This document shows, one piece after another, positions 7,651-13,444 of a stretch of DNA of 19,058 nt (position 1 is its first letter; the number at the start of each line of letters is the position of its first letter). Position numbers and translations under genes: made by a program. Below the pieces are notes generated by a model. It had not been told where the DNA came from. It ran no database searches and worked only from the letters and a program-made list of their open reading frames with translations. Source of the DNA: Methanobacteriota archaeon (GTDB lineage: Archaea > Thermoplasmatota > Thermoplasmata > RBG-16-68-12 > EA-27); the NCBI GenBank assembly GCA_016207545.1, contig JACQPO010000189.1, positions 1 through 19,058 on the forward strand, given 5' to 3'.

Positions 7651-8943
7651 CTACGCTAGCGTCGCCAAGCCGCGGCACGCCAAGAAGACCGCGGCGTACT
7701 CTGGGACCGAACCTACCCCCGGACCTAAGTTAAAGGTTTCGTCACGGAGATTGATTTTGACAGAACGTGTAATGCGAATGCCGACGGGCTCGTCCGTGTA
7801 CGTCGCGGGCACCGCATCCCGCAGCGGCTGGAACGCCTCCAGCCGGTCCCGCGTGAGCGGGACGACCTCGAGCCCCGACTTTCCGTGGATTGAGGACGGG
7901 AGTCGGATGAGGCGCTTGATGTCCGACGTGACGGGCTCGTCCGTCTCGGCGCGCGCGCGGATCCCCTCGAGCGCGATAGGCCCGAACGTGTCGAATCGCA
8001 CCTGCTGGAGCTGCGTCACGATCGACAACAGGCGGTCGCGGTTCGCGTCCGTCAGCGCCTCGAGCGTCCCTTCCTCCCGCAGCCGGTCGATGCCCCGGAT
8101 CACGCGAGGACGCGTCGTCCGCGCTTTGAACAGATTCTCGTACAGGTCGGACGCGCCCGATTGGCCGACGCCCTCGAAGCTCGCGAGAACCTCGACCGCT
8201 TGCTCCGGCGGCATCGCCTCGAGGCGGGACGCGAGGTTCAAGATTCCTCGCGAGAGCTTGCCACCCCACCCCGCGTCGCTCGTCTTCGGGGCCACGACCA
8301 TGCGCTTCACCCTCACATGGCCTCGGAACTCCTTCGCGTCGAACGGCGACTCGCGGAAGAAGCTCTGGACATCGAGCTCCTTCCCGGTCACGTAGTCGAC
8401 GATCTCCCGGCGCTCGTGGCTCCCGAGGCCCCACACGCGTTCGTCGCTCACGTGGATGTGGTACCCGCGGCCGCCGGAGAACACGACCCGCAACGACTTC
8501 TCGTCGAACCCAAAGTCCGCGACGAGGAAATCGTCGTACAGCTGCAGGATCTTGTGCTTCACGGCCTCGAGCATCTCCTCGTACGTCATCTCCTTCGACT
8601 TCGGGATGTGGTCCGCGTCGAGGTCGAAGATCAGGTCCGCGCCGAGCCAGCCCTTCTCCTCCATCGTCGGCGCGTCGGGCCGCTCGTAGTACGCGGAGCT
8701 GTAGTAGACGTGCGCGGGCACGCGGCGCACGAGGAAGTCGCGGAGCTCCGCGACGGTCCCGAACGCGAGGTGGCGTTGCATGAGGCCCGGCCCGTAGAAC
8801 ATGAAGCCGAACTCCCGCCGCGCGAGACGGTCTGGCGCCTCGAGGGCGCGCGCCTCGTAGTGGCGGCGGAGCCGAGTCTTGACCCAATCCGACGTTCGGG
8901 CGAGCGCTCGTCGCTCGTCTTCGGACAAGGCCTCCGGCGGCAC
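7651..8943 (-). CDS. priS: DNA primase small (catalytic) subunit PriS
   Basis: This 430-residue protein is the catalytic subunit of the archaeal/eukaryotic-type primase, which makes RNA/DNA primers with PriL at replication forks. The core motifs are present: the metal-binding acidic pair in FDLDAD (106-111), SGGRGYHIHV (156-165), and the third acidic/basic block DIKRLIRLPSSIHGKSGL (341-358). FMFYGPGLMQRH (47-58) is also family-typical. The start is inferred as GTG 8941-8943, 28 bases after the TATA box at 8968-8976. A second in-frame GTG at 8964 is possible but would lie almost on the TATA box. Longer upstream reading overlaps the zinc-ribbon gene and was rejected. The next gene begins 8 bases after its stop. 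PriL is not in the window. Confidence 0.95.
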   Translation of the reverse strand: MPPEALSEDERRALARTSDWVKTRLRRHYEARALEAPDRLARREFGFMFYGPGLMQRHLAFGTVAELRDFLVRRVPAHVYYSSAYYERPDAPTMEEKGWLGADLIFDLDADHIPKSKEMTYEEMLEAVKHKILQLYDDFLVADFGFDEKSLRVVFSGGRGYHIHVSDERVWGLGSHERREIVDYVTGKELDVQSFFRESPFDAKEFRGHVRVKRMVVAPKTSDAGWGGKLSRGILNLASRLEAMPPEQAVEVLASFEGVGQSGASDLYENLFKARTTRPRVIRGIDRLREEGTLEALTDANRDRLLSIVTQLQQVRFDTFGPIALEGIRARAETDEPVTSDIKRLIRLPSSIHGKSGLEVVPLTRDRLEAFQPLRDAVPATYTDEPVGIRITRSVKINLRDETFNLGPGVGSVPEYAAVFLACRGLATLA

Positions 8944-8967
8944 GGCGCGACGAACGGGGCGCACCGT

Positions 8968-8976
8968 AGTTAAGGG
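8968..8976 (-). promoter_or_regulatory. TATA box of priS operon
   Basis: Minus-strand CCCTTAACT is centred about 28 bases before the GTG at 8943. It lies between that GTG and the stop of the zinc-ribbon gene (8997). It is the main evidence for the priS start and predicts a leaderless transcript covering priS and the membrane-TPR-HhH gene. Confidence 0.6.
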
Positions 8977-8996
8977 TTCTGGGCGGACGTACGAAC

Positions 8997-9350
8997 CTAT
9001 CGCTTCGCGGCCCTCTTGACCCGGCGCGCCGCCGCCTTTGTAACTCGAGCGGCCTTCCGCGTCGCGCGCTTCGCGACCTTCGTCGTCTTCTTCACGACGG
9101 GTTCCAGTTCCTTCGCGGTCTTCGCCGCGACGCGCTTGCCGGTTTCTGCGGTCTTCTGGGCGGTCTTCGCCGCCTCCCGCGCCGCGGGCCGGGCGGCCTC
9201 GATCACGCGCTCGACGACGGCAGCCGTCGCCGCCATGACCTCCCGTCCCGCCTCCGCGAGCTCCTCCGTGACCGAGGGTTGGCGCGCGCCACAATATGCG
9301 CAGAACCGCGCATCGTCAGGGATCTGGGAGCCGCATTGGATGCAGTTCAC
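8997..9350 (-). CDS. Zinc-ribbon protein with Lys/Arg/Ala-rich histone H1-like tail
   Basis: This 117-residue small basic protein has two parts. Residues 1-22 form a zinc ribbon, with cysteines at 3, 6, 17 and 20 (CIQCG and CAYCG), like the short ribbons that cap many archaeal proteins. Residues 26-55 are an acidic/alanine-rich helix. From about 57 to 117 the chain is almost only Ala, Lys, Arg, Thr and Val in repeats such as KTAQKTAETGKR and KAARVTKAAARR, resembling histone H1 C-terminal tails or bacterial Hc1-like proteins. Such tails condense DNA, so a nucleoid or DNA-bound role is plausible but inferred. The start is GTG at 9350, 26 bases after the traB stop; a weak A-rich box (9378-9385) could be its promoter. 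It precedes priS, which has a separate promoter. No close family was recognised. Confidence 0.8.
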   Translation of the reverse strand: MNCIQCGSQIPDDARFCAYCGARQPSVTEELAEAGREVMAATAAVVERVIEAARPAAREAAKTAQKTAETGKRVAAKTAKELEPVVKKTTKVAKRATRKAARVTKAAARRVKRAAKR

Positions 9351-9376
9351 GCTTTGGGAGACCCGCCGTGCGACTT

Positions 9377-10096
9377 CTACTTTTTGCCGCCCGGAGGATG
9401 GACCTCGTAGGAGAACGTGACGCCTTGGCCTTCAGCCGAGGCGGGTGATGGCGTCGCCCCCCGCAAGTCCTTCAGCCGAATAACCTCCACGGGCAGGTCC
9501 TCGAGGCGACGCCGAAGGCCCTCGACGTGCCCGTCGCCCACGACGGCGACAATGTTGCCCCGAGAGGCGTGCAACGTGCGGAGCGTCTGGGCCATGTGCG
9601 CGTCGCGGTCGTCGATCAAAACCTGCTTCACGTGCGGGAACTGTGTGCCGAACTCCTGCAAGTACGCGGCGTTGTCATCTTGGAACTTCGCGAGCTCCCG
9701 CTCCACGCGCCGCCGACTGACGAACAGCCCGGCGATCGCCGCGACGACGAACCGGACGCGCTCCTCGAACGACATCCCCCGCCACACCCGGTCGAACAGG
9801 CTTGCTGAATCTACGTCGATGAGGGCCAGGTCGGCGCCGACGGTCCGCGCCGCGTCCACGGCCGCGAGCATCTCGTCCCCGACGCGGACCCCGTACTTGT
9901 CCGCGATGCGCTCTTGGAAGAAGGAGAGTAGCTGATAGACGACGGGCGCGTCGCCCCGAGTCTCCCGCCGCTGAAGGGCGCGGAACCGGATGGGGTCGAG
10001 CTCGACGCCGACGACCTGCGGGCGGCGCTGGACGATCACGTCGTGAATCTGCCGCTTCAGGTCGAACACGTGGCCGACGCCCACGAGGGTGAGCAT
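9377..10096 (-). CDS. TraB/GumN-family protein (TraB domain only)
   Basis: This 239-residue protein carries the TraB-family landmarks: VGVGHV (5-10, replacing the common GTAHV), VELD (31-34), GDEMLAAVDAAR (73-84), DVDSASLFDR, the DDRDAHMAQTL block (162-172) and VVGDGHVEGL (185-194). These acidic and histidine motifs suggest a metal-dependent hydrolase related to the Tiki/EreA/PrgY fold. The family includes the enterococcal pheromone-shutdown protein, and no archaeal substrate is established to my knowledge. Many archaeal TraB homologues carry C-terminal transmembrane helices; this one stops after the catalytic domain with a short polar tail (HPPGGKK). One mildly hydrophobic stretch (RFVVAAIAGLFV, 115-126) looks like a buried helix. 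ATG 10096 is 28-29 bases after a TATA box. It is flanked by genes of unrelated function with their own promoters. Confidence 0.85.
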   Translation of the reverse strand: MLTLVGVGHVFDLKRQIHDVIVQRRPQVVGVELDPIRFRALQRRETRGDAPVVYQLLSFFQERIADKYGVRVGDEMLAAVDAARTVGADLALIDVDSASLFDRVWRGMSFEERVRFVVAAIAGLFVSRRRVERELAKFQDDNAAYLQEFGTQFPHVKQVLIDDRDAHMAQTLRTLHASRGNIVAVVGDGHVEGLRRRLEDLPVEVIRLKDLRGATPSPASAEGQGVTFSYEVHPPGGKK

Positions 10097-10120
10097 CGCA
10101 CGCTCCTACGGGAGGATGGC

Positions 10121-10129
10121 TCATAAGGC
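10121..10129 (-). promoter_or_regulatory. TATA box of TraB-family gene
   Basis: Minus-strand GCCTTATGA is centred 29 bases before ATG 10096. It fills the 43-base gap after the HVO_0476-type gene stop at 10140. Confidence 0.55.
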
Positions 10130-10139
10130 TTCGGACGGC

Positions 10140-10742
10140 TCAATATGACGTCCGTTCCCGGACGAGCTTCCCGTACATCCGCACGATGTCCTCCGCGCGC
10201 GCGGAGCCGCGACGGAGGGAGCCGCCTTCGATGCGAATCGAGTGGATCACCGCGCGCTCCCTCCCGAGGTCGACGATGTCCCCCACCTCGAATTCCTCGT
10301 CCGGCGCCGCGTCGAGCTCGTGGGAGACGGTTCGGTTGCCCTTGTTCACGGAGAACTTGACCCGCACCCGGTCCATCCGCTTCGCCCACAACGTGCGGAC
10401 GTTCCCCGCCTTGCTCGCGGGCACGCGCCGCTCCCCGACTTCGATCGCGGTGATCTCGATCCGGCGGCCCTCGTAGTCGATCCGGTCCCCGACGCTCACG
10501 AGCTCCTTCGGGTCGAATTCGATCGAGCCGCGCTCGGAGCGGGCGTCCTCGCTCACGATGACGGACACGTCCACGGGGCGATCCTCCCGAATCGTCACCG
10601 TGCGGACGCGCCCGCACTGGCTGCACTTCACGGTTCCCTGGAACACGACCGCATCCGTCCCCGCCACGCGGCCCGAGAGGACGCGGTGCGGGACCTCCCC
10701 GCACTCTTCGCAGGTGAGGACGAGGGCGCTCGGCGCAGCCAT
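10140..10742 (-). CDS. HVO_0476-type zinc-finger protein
   Basis: This 200-residue protein belongs to an archaeal family of unknown function. Its N-terminal four-cysteine zinc site is C11-x2-C14 and C40-x2-C43, with His19-Arg-Val-Leu following the first knuckle as is usual in the family. The rest is beta-rich, with a barrel-like repeated pattern: two blocks of the type VGDRIDYEGRRIEITAIE (about 83-100) and VGDIVDLGRERAVIHSIR (about 153-170). These resemble short beta-barrel or OB/S1-like strands. A nucleic-acid or translation-linked role has been suggested by this architecture only; nothing in the sequence shows catalysis. ATG 10742 lies 29 bases after a weak TATA-like AGCCTTTTC. The neighbours rhomboid (upstream) and traB (downstream) appear to be separate units. 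Confidence 0.85.
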   Translation of the reverse strand: MAAPSALVLTCEECGEVPHRVLSGRVAGTDAVVFQGTVKCSQCGRVRTVTIREDRPVDVSVIVSEDARSERGSIEFDPKELVSVGDRIDYEGRRIEITAIEVGERRVPASKAGNVRTLWAKRMDRVRVKFSVNKGNRTVSHELDAAPDEEFEVGDIVDLGRERAVIHSIRIEGGSLRRGSARAEDIVRMYGKLVRERTSY

Positions 10743-10766
10743 CGGACGCCCACCGGGGCCGCCGCC

Positions 10767-10775
10767 GAAAAGGCT
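10767..10775 (-). promoter_or_regulatory. Weak TATA-like box of HVO_0476-type gene
   Basis: Minus-strand AGCCTTTTC is centred 29 bases upstream of ATG 10742. It ends only five bases before the rhomboid stop codon (10780-10782). The sequence match is weak and the support is mainly positional. Confidence 0.35.
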
Positions 10776-10779
10776 TTCG

Positions 10780-11667
10780 CTATGGCCGAAGCCGCCAACC
10801 GCAGGGGGAAACGAGCGTGCCCCGCCGGTCGCGAATCGGGCCGCCGCAGGCGGGGCACCGCGCTTGCTGAACGAACTTGTCGGACCACGCGGCCTGGACC
10901 TCTGGGACGTCGGCGGCCCGGAGTTCGTCGAGAATCGCTCGAAGTTCCCGAGCGGTCGCGAGCGGCTCGAGGGCGGCGGTATTGACCCGCACGGTCCGAA
11001 CCCTCGTCCGAGCCGCGGGGATGCGCATGACGAGAGGAGCCGCCACGAAGCCGAGGACGATCCCGCCGATGTGCGCCTCGTGGGCCACCGTACCGGGGGT
11101 CGCCGCGAGGACGAAGGACAGGAACAGGTATCCGACGACGACCCAGATCACGGGGACCGCGGGCAGGAAGAGGAAGGGCAGGAAGAGCGTGATCCGCTCG
11201 CGGGGGTACAGGCGGCCGAACGCGCCGAGCACCGCCAGAAGTCCCCCGCTCGCGCCGACGAGGATAAACGGCTCCCCCAGGTGAAGCATCCAGTATAGGA
11301 GTTGCCCGAACAGGGAGCCCGCGAAGAACACGATGGCCCATCGGAGGCTCCCGATTCGCTCCTCGAGGATGGGCGTGATGAGGAAGAATCCCAAGAGGTT
11401 GAACATCAGGTGGAAGAGCCCGTTGTGCACAAAGATCGTCGTCACCAGGGTCCATGGAGGGGAGAGGATCTCAGTCCCCTGAACGACCCAGACAAGGTCC
11501 TTGAAGATGGGAGGTCCCAACGATGGGACGTTGGAGCTCGCATACGTGAGGGCAAAGACGATGAGGATCGCGAGCGACAACGTCAAGGAAAGGAGGATGC
11601 GCCGCCAGACGGTGAGGAGGAGGGCGCCGACGATCGCGGCGATCGCGAGGGCGGAGAGCACGTTCAC
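10780..11667 (-). CDS. Rhomboid-family intramembrane serine protease with C-terminal zinc-ribbon remnant
   Basis: This 295-residue protein has hydrophobic segments from about residue 3 to 215, consistent with the six-or-more-helix rhomboid core. The catalytic dyad is visible as Ser140 in GASGG (138-142) and His199 in AHEAHIGG (195-202). H86-x3-N90 in FHLMFN supplies the oxyanion-hole residues. Such enzymes cut single-span membrane proteins inside the lipid bilayer. After the last helix comes a charged cytosolic segment (about 217-268), then CPACGG (271-276) and SPCGWRLRP (287-295). This looks like a zinc ribbon, but only three cysteines remain because the position of the third (residue 286) is Val. 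GTG 11667 was chosen because it lies 24 bases past a TATA box and directly before the first hydrophobic segment. The upstream frame to 11784 is antisense to the HemK-like gene. Confidence 0.9.
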   Translation of the reverse strand: MNVLSALAIAAIVGALLLTVWRRILLSLTLSLAILIVFALTYASSNVPSLGPPIFKDLVWVVQGTEILSPPWTLVTTIFVHNGLFHLMFNLLGFFLITPILEERIGSLRWAIVFFAGSLFGQLLYWMLHLGEPFILVGASGGLLAVLGAFGRLYPRERITLFLPFLFLPAVPVIWVVVGYLFLSFVLAATPGTVAHEAHIGGIVLGFVAAPLVMRIPAARTRVRTVRVNTAALEPLATARELRAILDELRAADVPEVQAAWSDKFVQQARCPACGGPIRDRRGTLVSPCGWRLRP

Positions 11668-11687
11668 GCATGCCCATCGAGCGCGCC

Positions 11688-11695
11688 CTATATGA
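11688..11695. promoter_or_regulatory. Single TATA box apparently shared by two divergent leaderless genes
   Basis: CTATATGA (plus) reads TCATATAG on the minus strand. Its centre, about 11691, is 24 bases from the GTG of the rhomboid gene (11667, minus) and 27 bases from the GTG of the HemK-like gene (11718, plus). No second AT-rich element exists in the 50 bases between the two starts. Confidence 0.55.
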
Positions 11696-11717
11696 ACCGC
11701 GGCGCCGGTGGCGGCCC

Positions 11718-12287
11718 GTGGACCCCGACCCGACGTTGACGGTGTCGTCGCAAGACGATGTGTACCGCCCGTCGGAGGACTCACTCCTCCTCTTGGCGGG
11801 GGTCCGCGTCGAGCCCGGCGAGCGATTCCTCGAACTCGGGACGGGCAATGGGTTCATCGCCCTCCACGCCGCGAAACGGCGCGCGCGGGTCGTGGCCACG
11901 GACGTCAGCCCGCATGCGGTGCAGTGCGCCCGCACGAACGCGATCGAGAACCGGCTCCCCGTCGCCGTCGTGCAGTGCGACTTGTTCCGGGGCCTGCGCG
12001 GCACGTTCGACGTCATCGCGTTCAACCCGCCGTACCTCGCGGAGGAAATCCGGGGCCCGTGGGCGGACCGGGCGTGGCAGGGCGGGCCCATAGGCGACGA
12101 CGTCATCCTTTCGTTTCTCCGCGAGGCGCGTGAGCATGTGGCGCCGGGCGGACGGATCTACGTGCTCATCCCTGGGAACCGGGACCGTGCGCTCGCACTT
12201 GCGGAGTCCACGTACCGCGTGCGAATCGCCGCCAAGAAGCCGTTGGTCTTCGAAACGTTGTTCGTCCTCGAGCTCGCCCCGAAGTGA
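11718..12287 (+). CDS. HemK/Mtq2-type release-factor glutamine N5-methyltransferase
   Basis: This 189-residue protein is the size of archaeal/eukaryotic Mtq2 enzymes, which methylate the GGQ glutamine of class-1 release factor (aRF1), usually with Trm112 as partner. It has the N-terminal VYRPSEDSLLLL block (about 15-26), the SAM-binding motif LELGTGNGFIALHAA (38-52), ATDVSPHAVQCA (motif II area), the catalytic NPPY with the following LAEE, and a C-terminal strand ending ETLFVLELAPK. The long N-terminal helical domain of bacterial PrmC is absent. GTG 11718 is preferred over the in-frame ATG at 11670. It is 27 bases past a TATA box, whereas the ATG lies upstream of that box, and it gives the usual short lead before the PSED block. 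The gene is convergent with wecB, with two bases between stop codons. Confidence 0.88.
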   Translation: MDPDPTLTVSSQDDVYRPSEDSLLLLAGVRVEPGERFLELGTGNGFIALHAAKRRARVVATDVSPHAVQCARTNAIENRLPVAVVQCDLFRGLRGTFDVIAFNPPYLAEEIRGPWADRAWQGGPIGDDVILSFLREAREHVAPGGRIYVLIPGNRDRALALAESTYRVRIAAKKPLVFETLFVLELAPK

Positions 12288-12289
12288 GC

Positions 12290-13351
12290 CTACCCGCCGC
12301 GGGTCAGAATGTCCACGATCAGCTCCGCGGCGTGTCCGTCCCCGAACGACTTCGACTTCGTGCCGCGGGGCTCGAACTCGCGGATCGCATGCAGGATGTC
12401 CGCCTTCTCCGCCCCGGCGAGGACGTTCCATCCGTCCTCGACCGTCTCCATCCACTCCGTCTCGTCCCGAAGGGTGATGCACGGGACGCCGAAGAAATAC
12501 GCCTCCTTCTGCACGCCGCCGCTGTCCGTGAGGACCTTTGCGGCGTCCATGAGGAGCGCCTGGAAGTCGAGGTAGTCGAGGGGCTCCGTGAGCACGAGGG
12601 TCTCGGGGAGATCGTCAATCATGCCCGCCTGCTCGAGCGCCTTCTTCGTCCGCGGGTGGACGGGGAAGACGACCGTGCGGCCGGACTCCCGCAGCGCCTC
12701 GACGATGCTCCGGAGGTTCCGCGGGTCGTCCGTGTTCGCGGGGCGATGCACGGTGCACAGCAGGTACTCCTTCGCCCCCAAGCCGAGCCGCTTCCGCGTC
12801 TTCCGCTGCCGCGCCTCTTGCGCGGTCGCGAGCGCGACATCGTACATCACGTCGCCGACGAGGTGCACCCCGCTCCGGATGCCCTCCGCGGCGAGCTGGT
12901 CGACCGCGGTCTGCGTCGGGCAGAACAGCAGGGTCGACAGGTGGTCCGCGATGATCCGGTTCAGCTCCTCGGGCATCGCGCGGTTATAGGACCGCAGGCC
13001 GGCCTCGACGTGCGCGACGGGATAGTGGAGCTTCGCGGCCCCGAGGGCCCCCGCGAGGGTGGAGTTCGTGTCCCCGTACACAAGCACGACGTCCGGCTTC
13101 TCGGCTTCGATCACGCGCTCAAGCTCGACGAGCATCTGGCCCGTCTGCTCCCCGTGGGTCCCCGAGCCAATCCCCAGGTTGTACTCCGGGTCCGGAATCC
13201 GAAGGGACCGGAAGAACGCGGCGCTCATCCCGTCGTCGTAGTGCTGCCCCGTGTGGATGAGCACCTCGTGGTGCTGACGCCGGAGGAGGGCGCTCACGGG
13301 CGCGGCCTTGATGAACTGCGGGCGAGCGCCGACGACGGAAGCGACCTTCAT
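12290..13351 (-). CDS. wecB: UDP-N-acetylglucosamine 2-epimerase, non-hydrolysing (WecB/WbpI type)
   Basis: This 353-residue protein is the normal length. It interconverts UDP-GlcNAc and UDP-ManNAc, or in WbpI the 2,3-diacetamido-uronic acid analogues, in the cytoplasm. The landmarks are VVGARPQFIKAAPV (6-18, replacing the usual GTRPE), TGQHYD (34-39), GDTNS (93-97), HVEAGLRS (114-121), PEELNR (127-132), VHRPANTDD (201-209), PVHPRT, DSGGVQKEA (276-284) and LRDETEWMET (294-303), which include the UDP-binding and acid/base residues. GARPQ instead of GTRPE at the N-terminus is a variation also expected among WbpI-like members. ATG 13351 lies 30 bases past a TATA box; an ATG 27 bases upstream would put the start at the TATA box itself. 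It is divergent from the dehydrogenase gene. Whether its substrate is plain UDP-GlcNAc or the diacetamido acid is not decided by sequence alone. Confidence 0.94.
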   Translation of the reverse strand: MKVASVVGARPQFIKAAPVSALLRRQHHEVLIHTGQHYDDGMSAAFFRSLRIPDPEYNLGIGSGTHGEQTGQMLVELERVIEAEKPDVVLVYGDTNSTLAGALGAAKLHYPVAHVEAGLRSYNRAMPEELNRIIADHLSTLLFCPTQTAVDQLAAEGIRSGVHLVGDVMYDVALATAQEARQRKTRKRLGLGAKEYLLCTVHRPANTDDPRNLRSIVEALRESGRTVVFPVHPRTKKALEQAGMIDDLPETLVLTEPLDYLDFQALLMDAAKVLTDSGGVQKEAYFFGVPCITLRDETEWMETVEDGWNVLAGAEKADILHAIREFEPRGTKSKSFGDGHAAELIVDILTRGG

Positions 13352-13376
13352 CGGACGCCTCGGAAGCCCTCGCACC

Positions 13377-13384
13377 ACTTAAAC
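13377..13384 (-). promoter_or_regulatory. TATA box of wecB-like gene
   Basis: Minus-strand GTTTAAGT is centred 30 bases before ATG 13351. It is paired with the opposite-facing box at 13411-13420. Confidence 0.6.
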
Positions 13385-13410
13385 GCGCCGCCCGCGAACA
13401 GGTCCGTCAA

Positions 13411-13420
13411 GGTTTTAAGG
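13411..13420 (+). promoter_or_regulatory. TATA/BRE promoter of wecC-like gene
   Basis: GGTTTTAAGG is preceded by GTCAA, the same BRE-like string seen before the rpl18a TATA box. Its centre is 29 bases upstream of the TTG at 13445. Confidence 0.65.
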
Positions 13421-13444
13421 ACGCCTCTGGTATCGCGCGCCACG

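Noticed and set aside
7643..7678. ATG at 7678 as start of the membrane-TPR-HhH gene
   Set aside because: It would lie inside priS by 28 bases and add 12 unremarkable residues. ATG 7642 has GGGGAG just upstream and directly precedes the charged lead of the first membrane helix. The alternative is not fully excluded.
8944..9294. N-terminal extension of PriS into the zinc-ribbon gene
   Set aside because: The extension reads as basic, repetitive sequence in a shifted frame of the zinc-ribbon tail. The TATA box at 8968-8976 and the known PriS length support GTG 8943.
9381..9385. T-run as a transcription terminator
   Set aside because: The five Ts are on the plus strand, while both flanking genes are on the minus strand and would need a run of T on that strand. 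No convincing oligo-T terminator was found in the window.
11670..11717. ATG at 11670 as the start of the HemK-like gene
   Set aside because: It lies upstream of the only TATA box and would add an Arg-rich lead not typical of the family. GTG 11718 is 27 bases past the box and gives the usual length.
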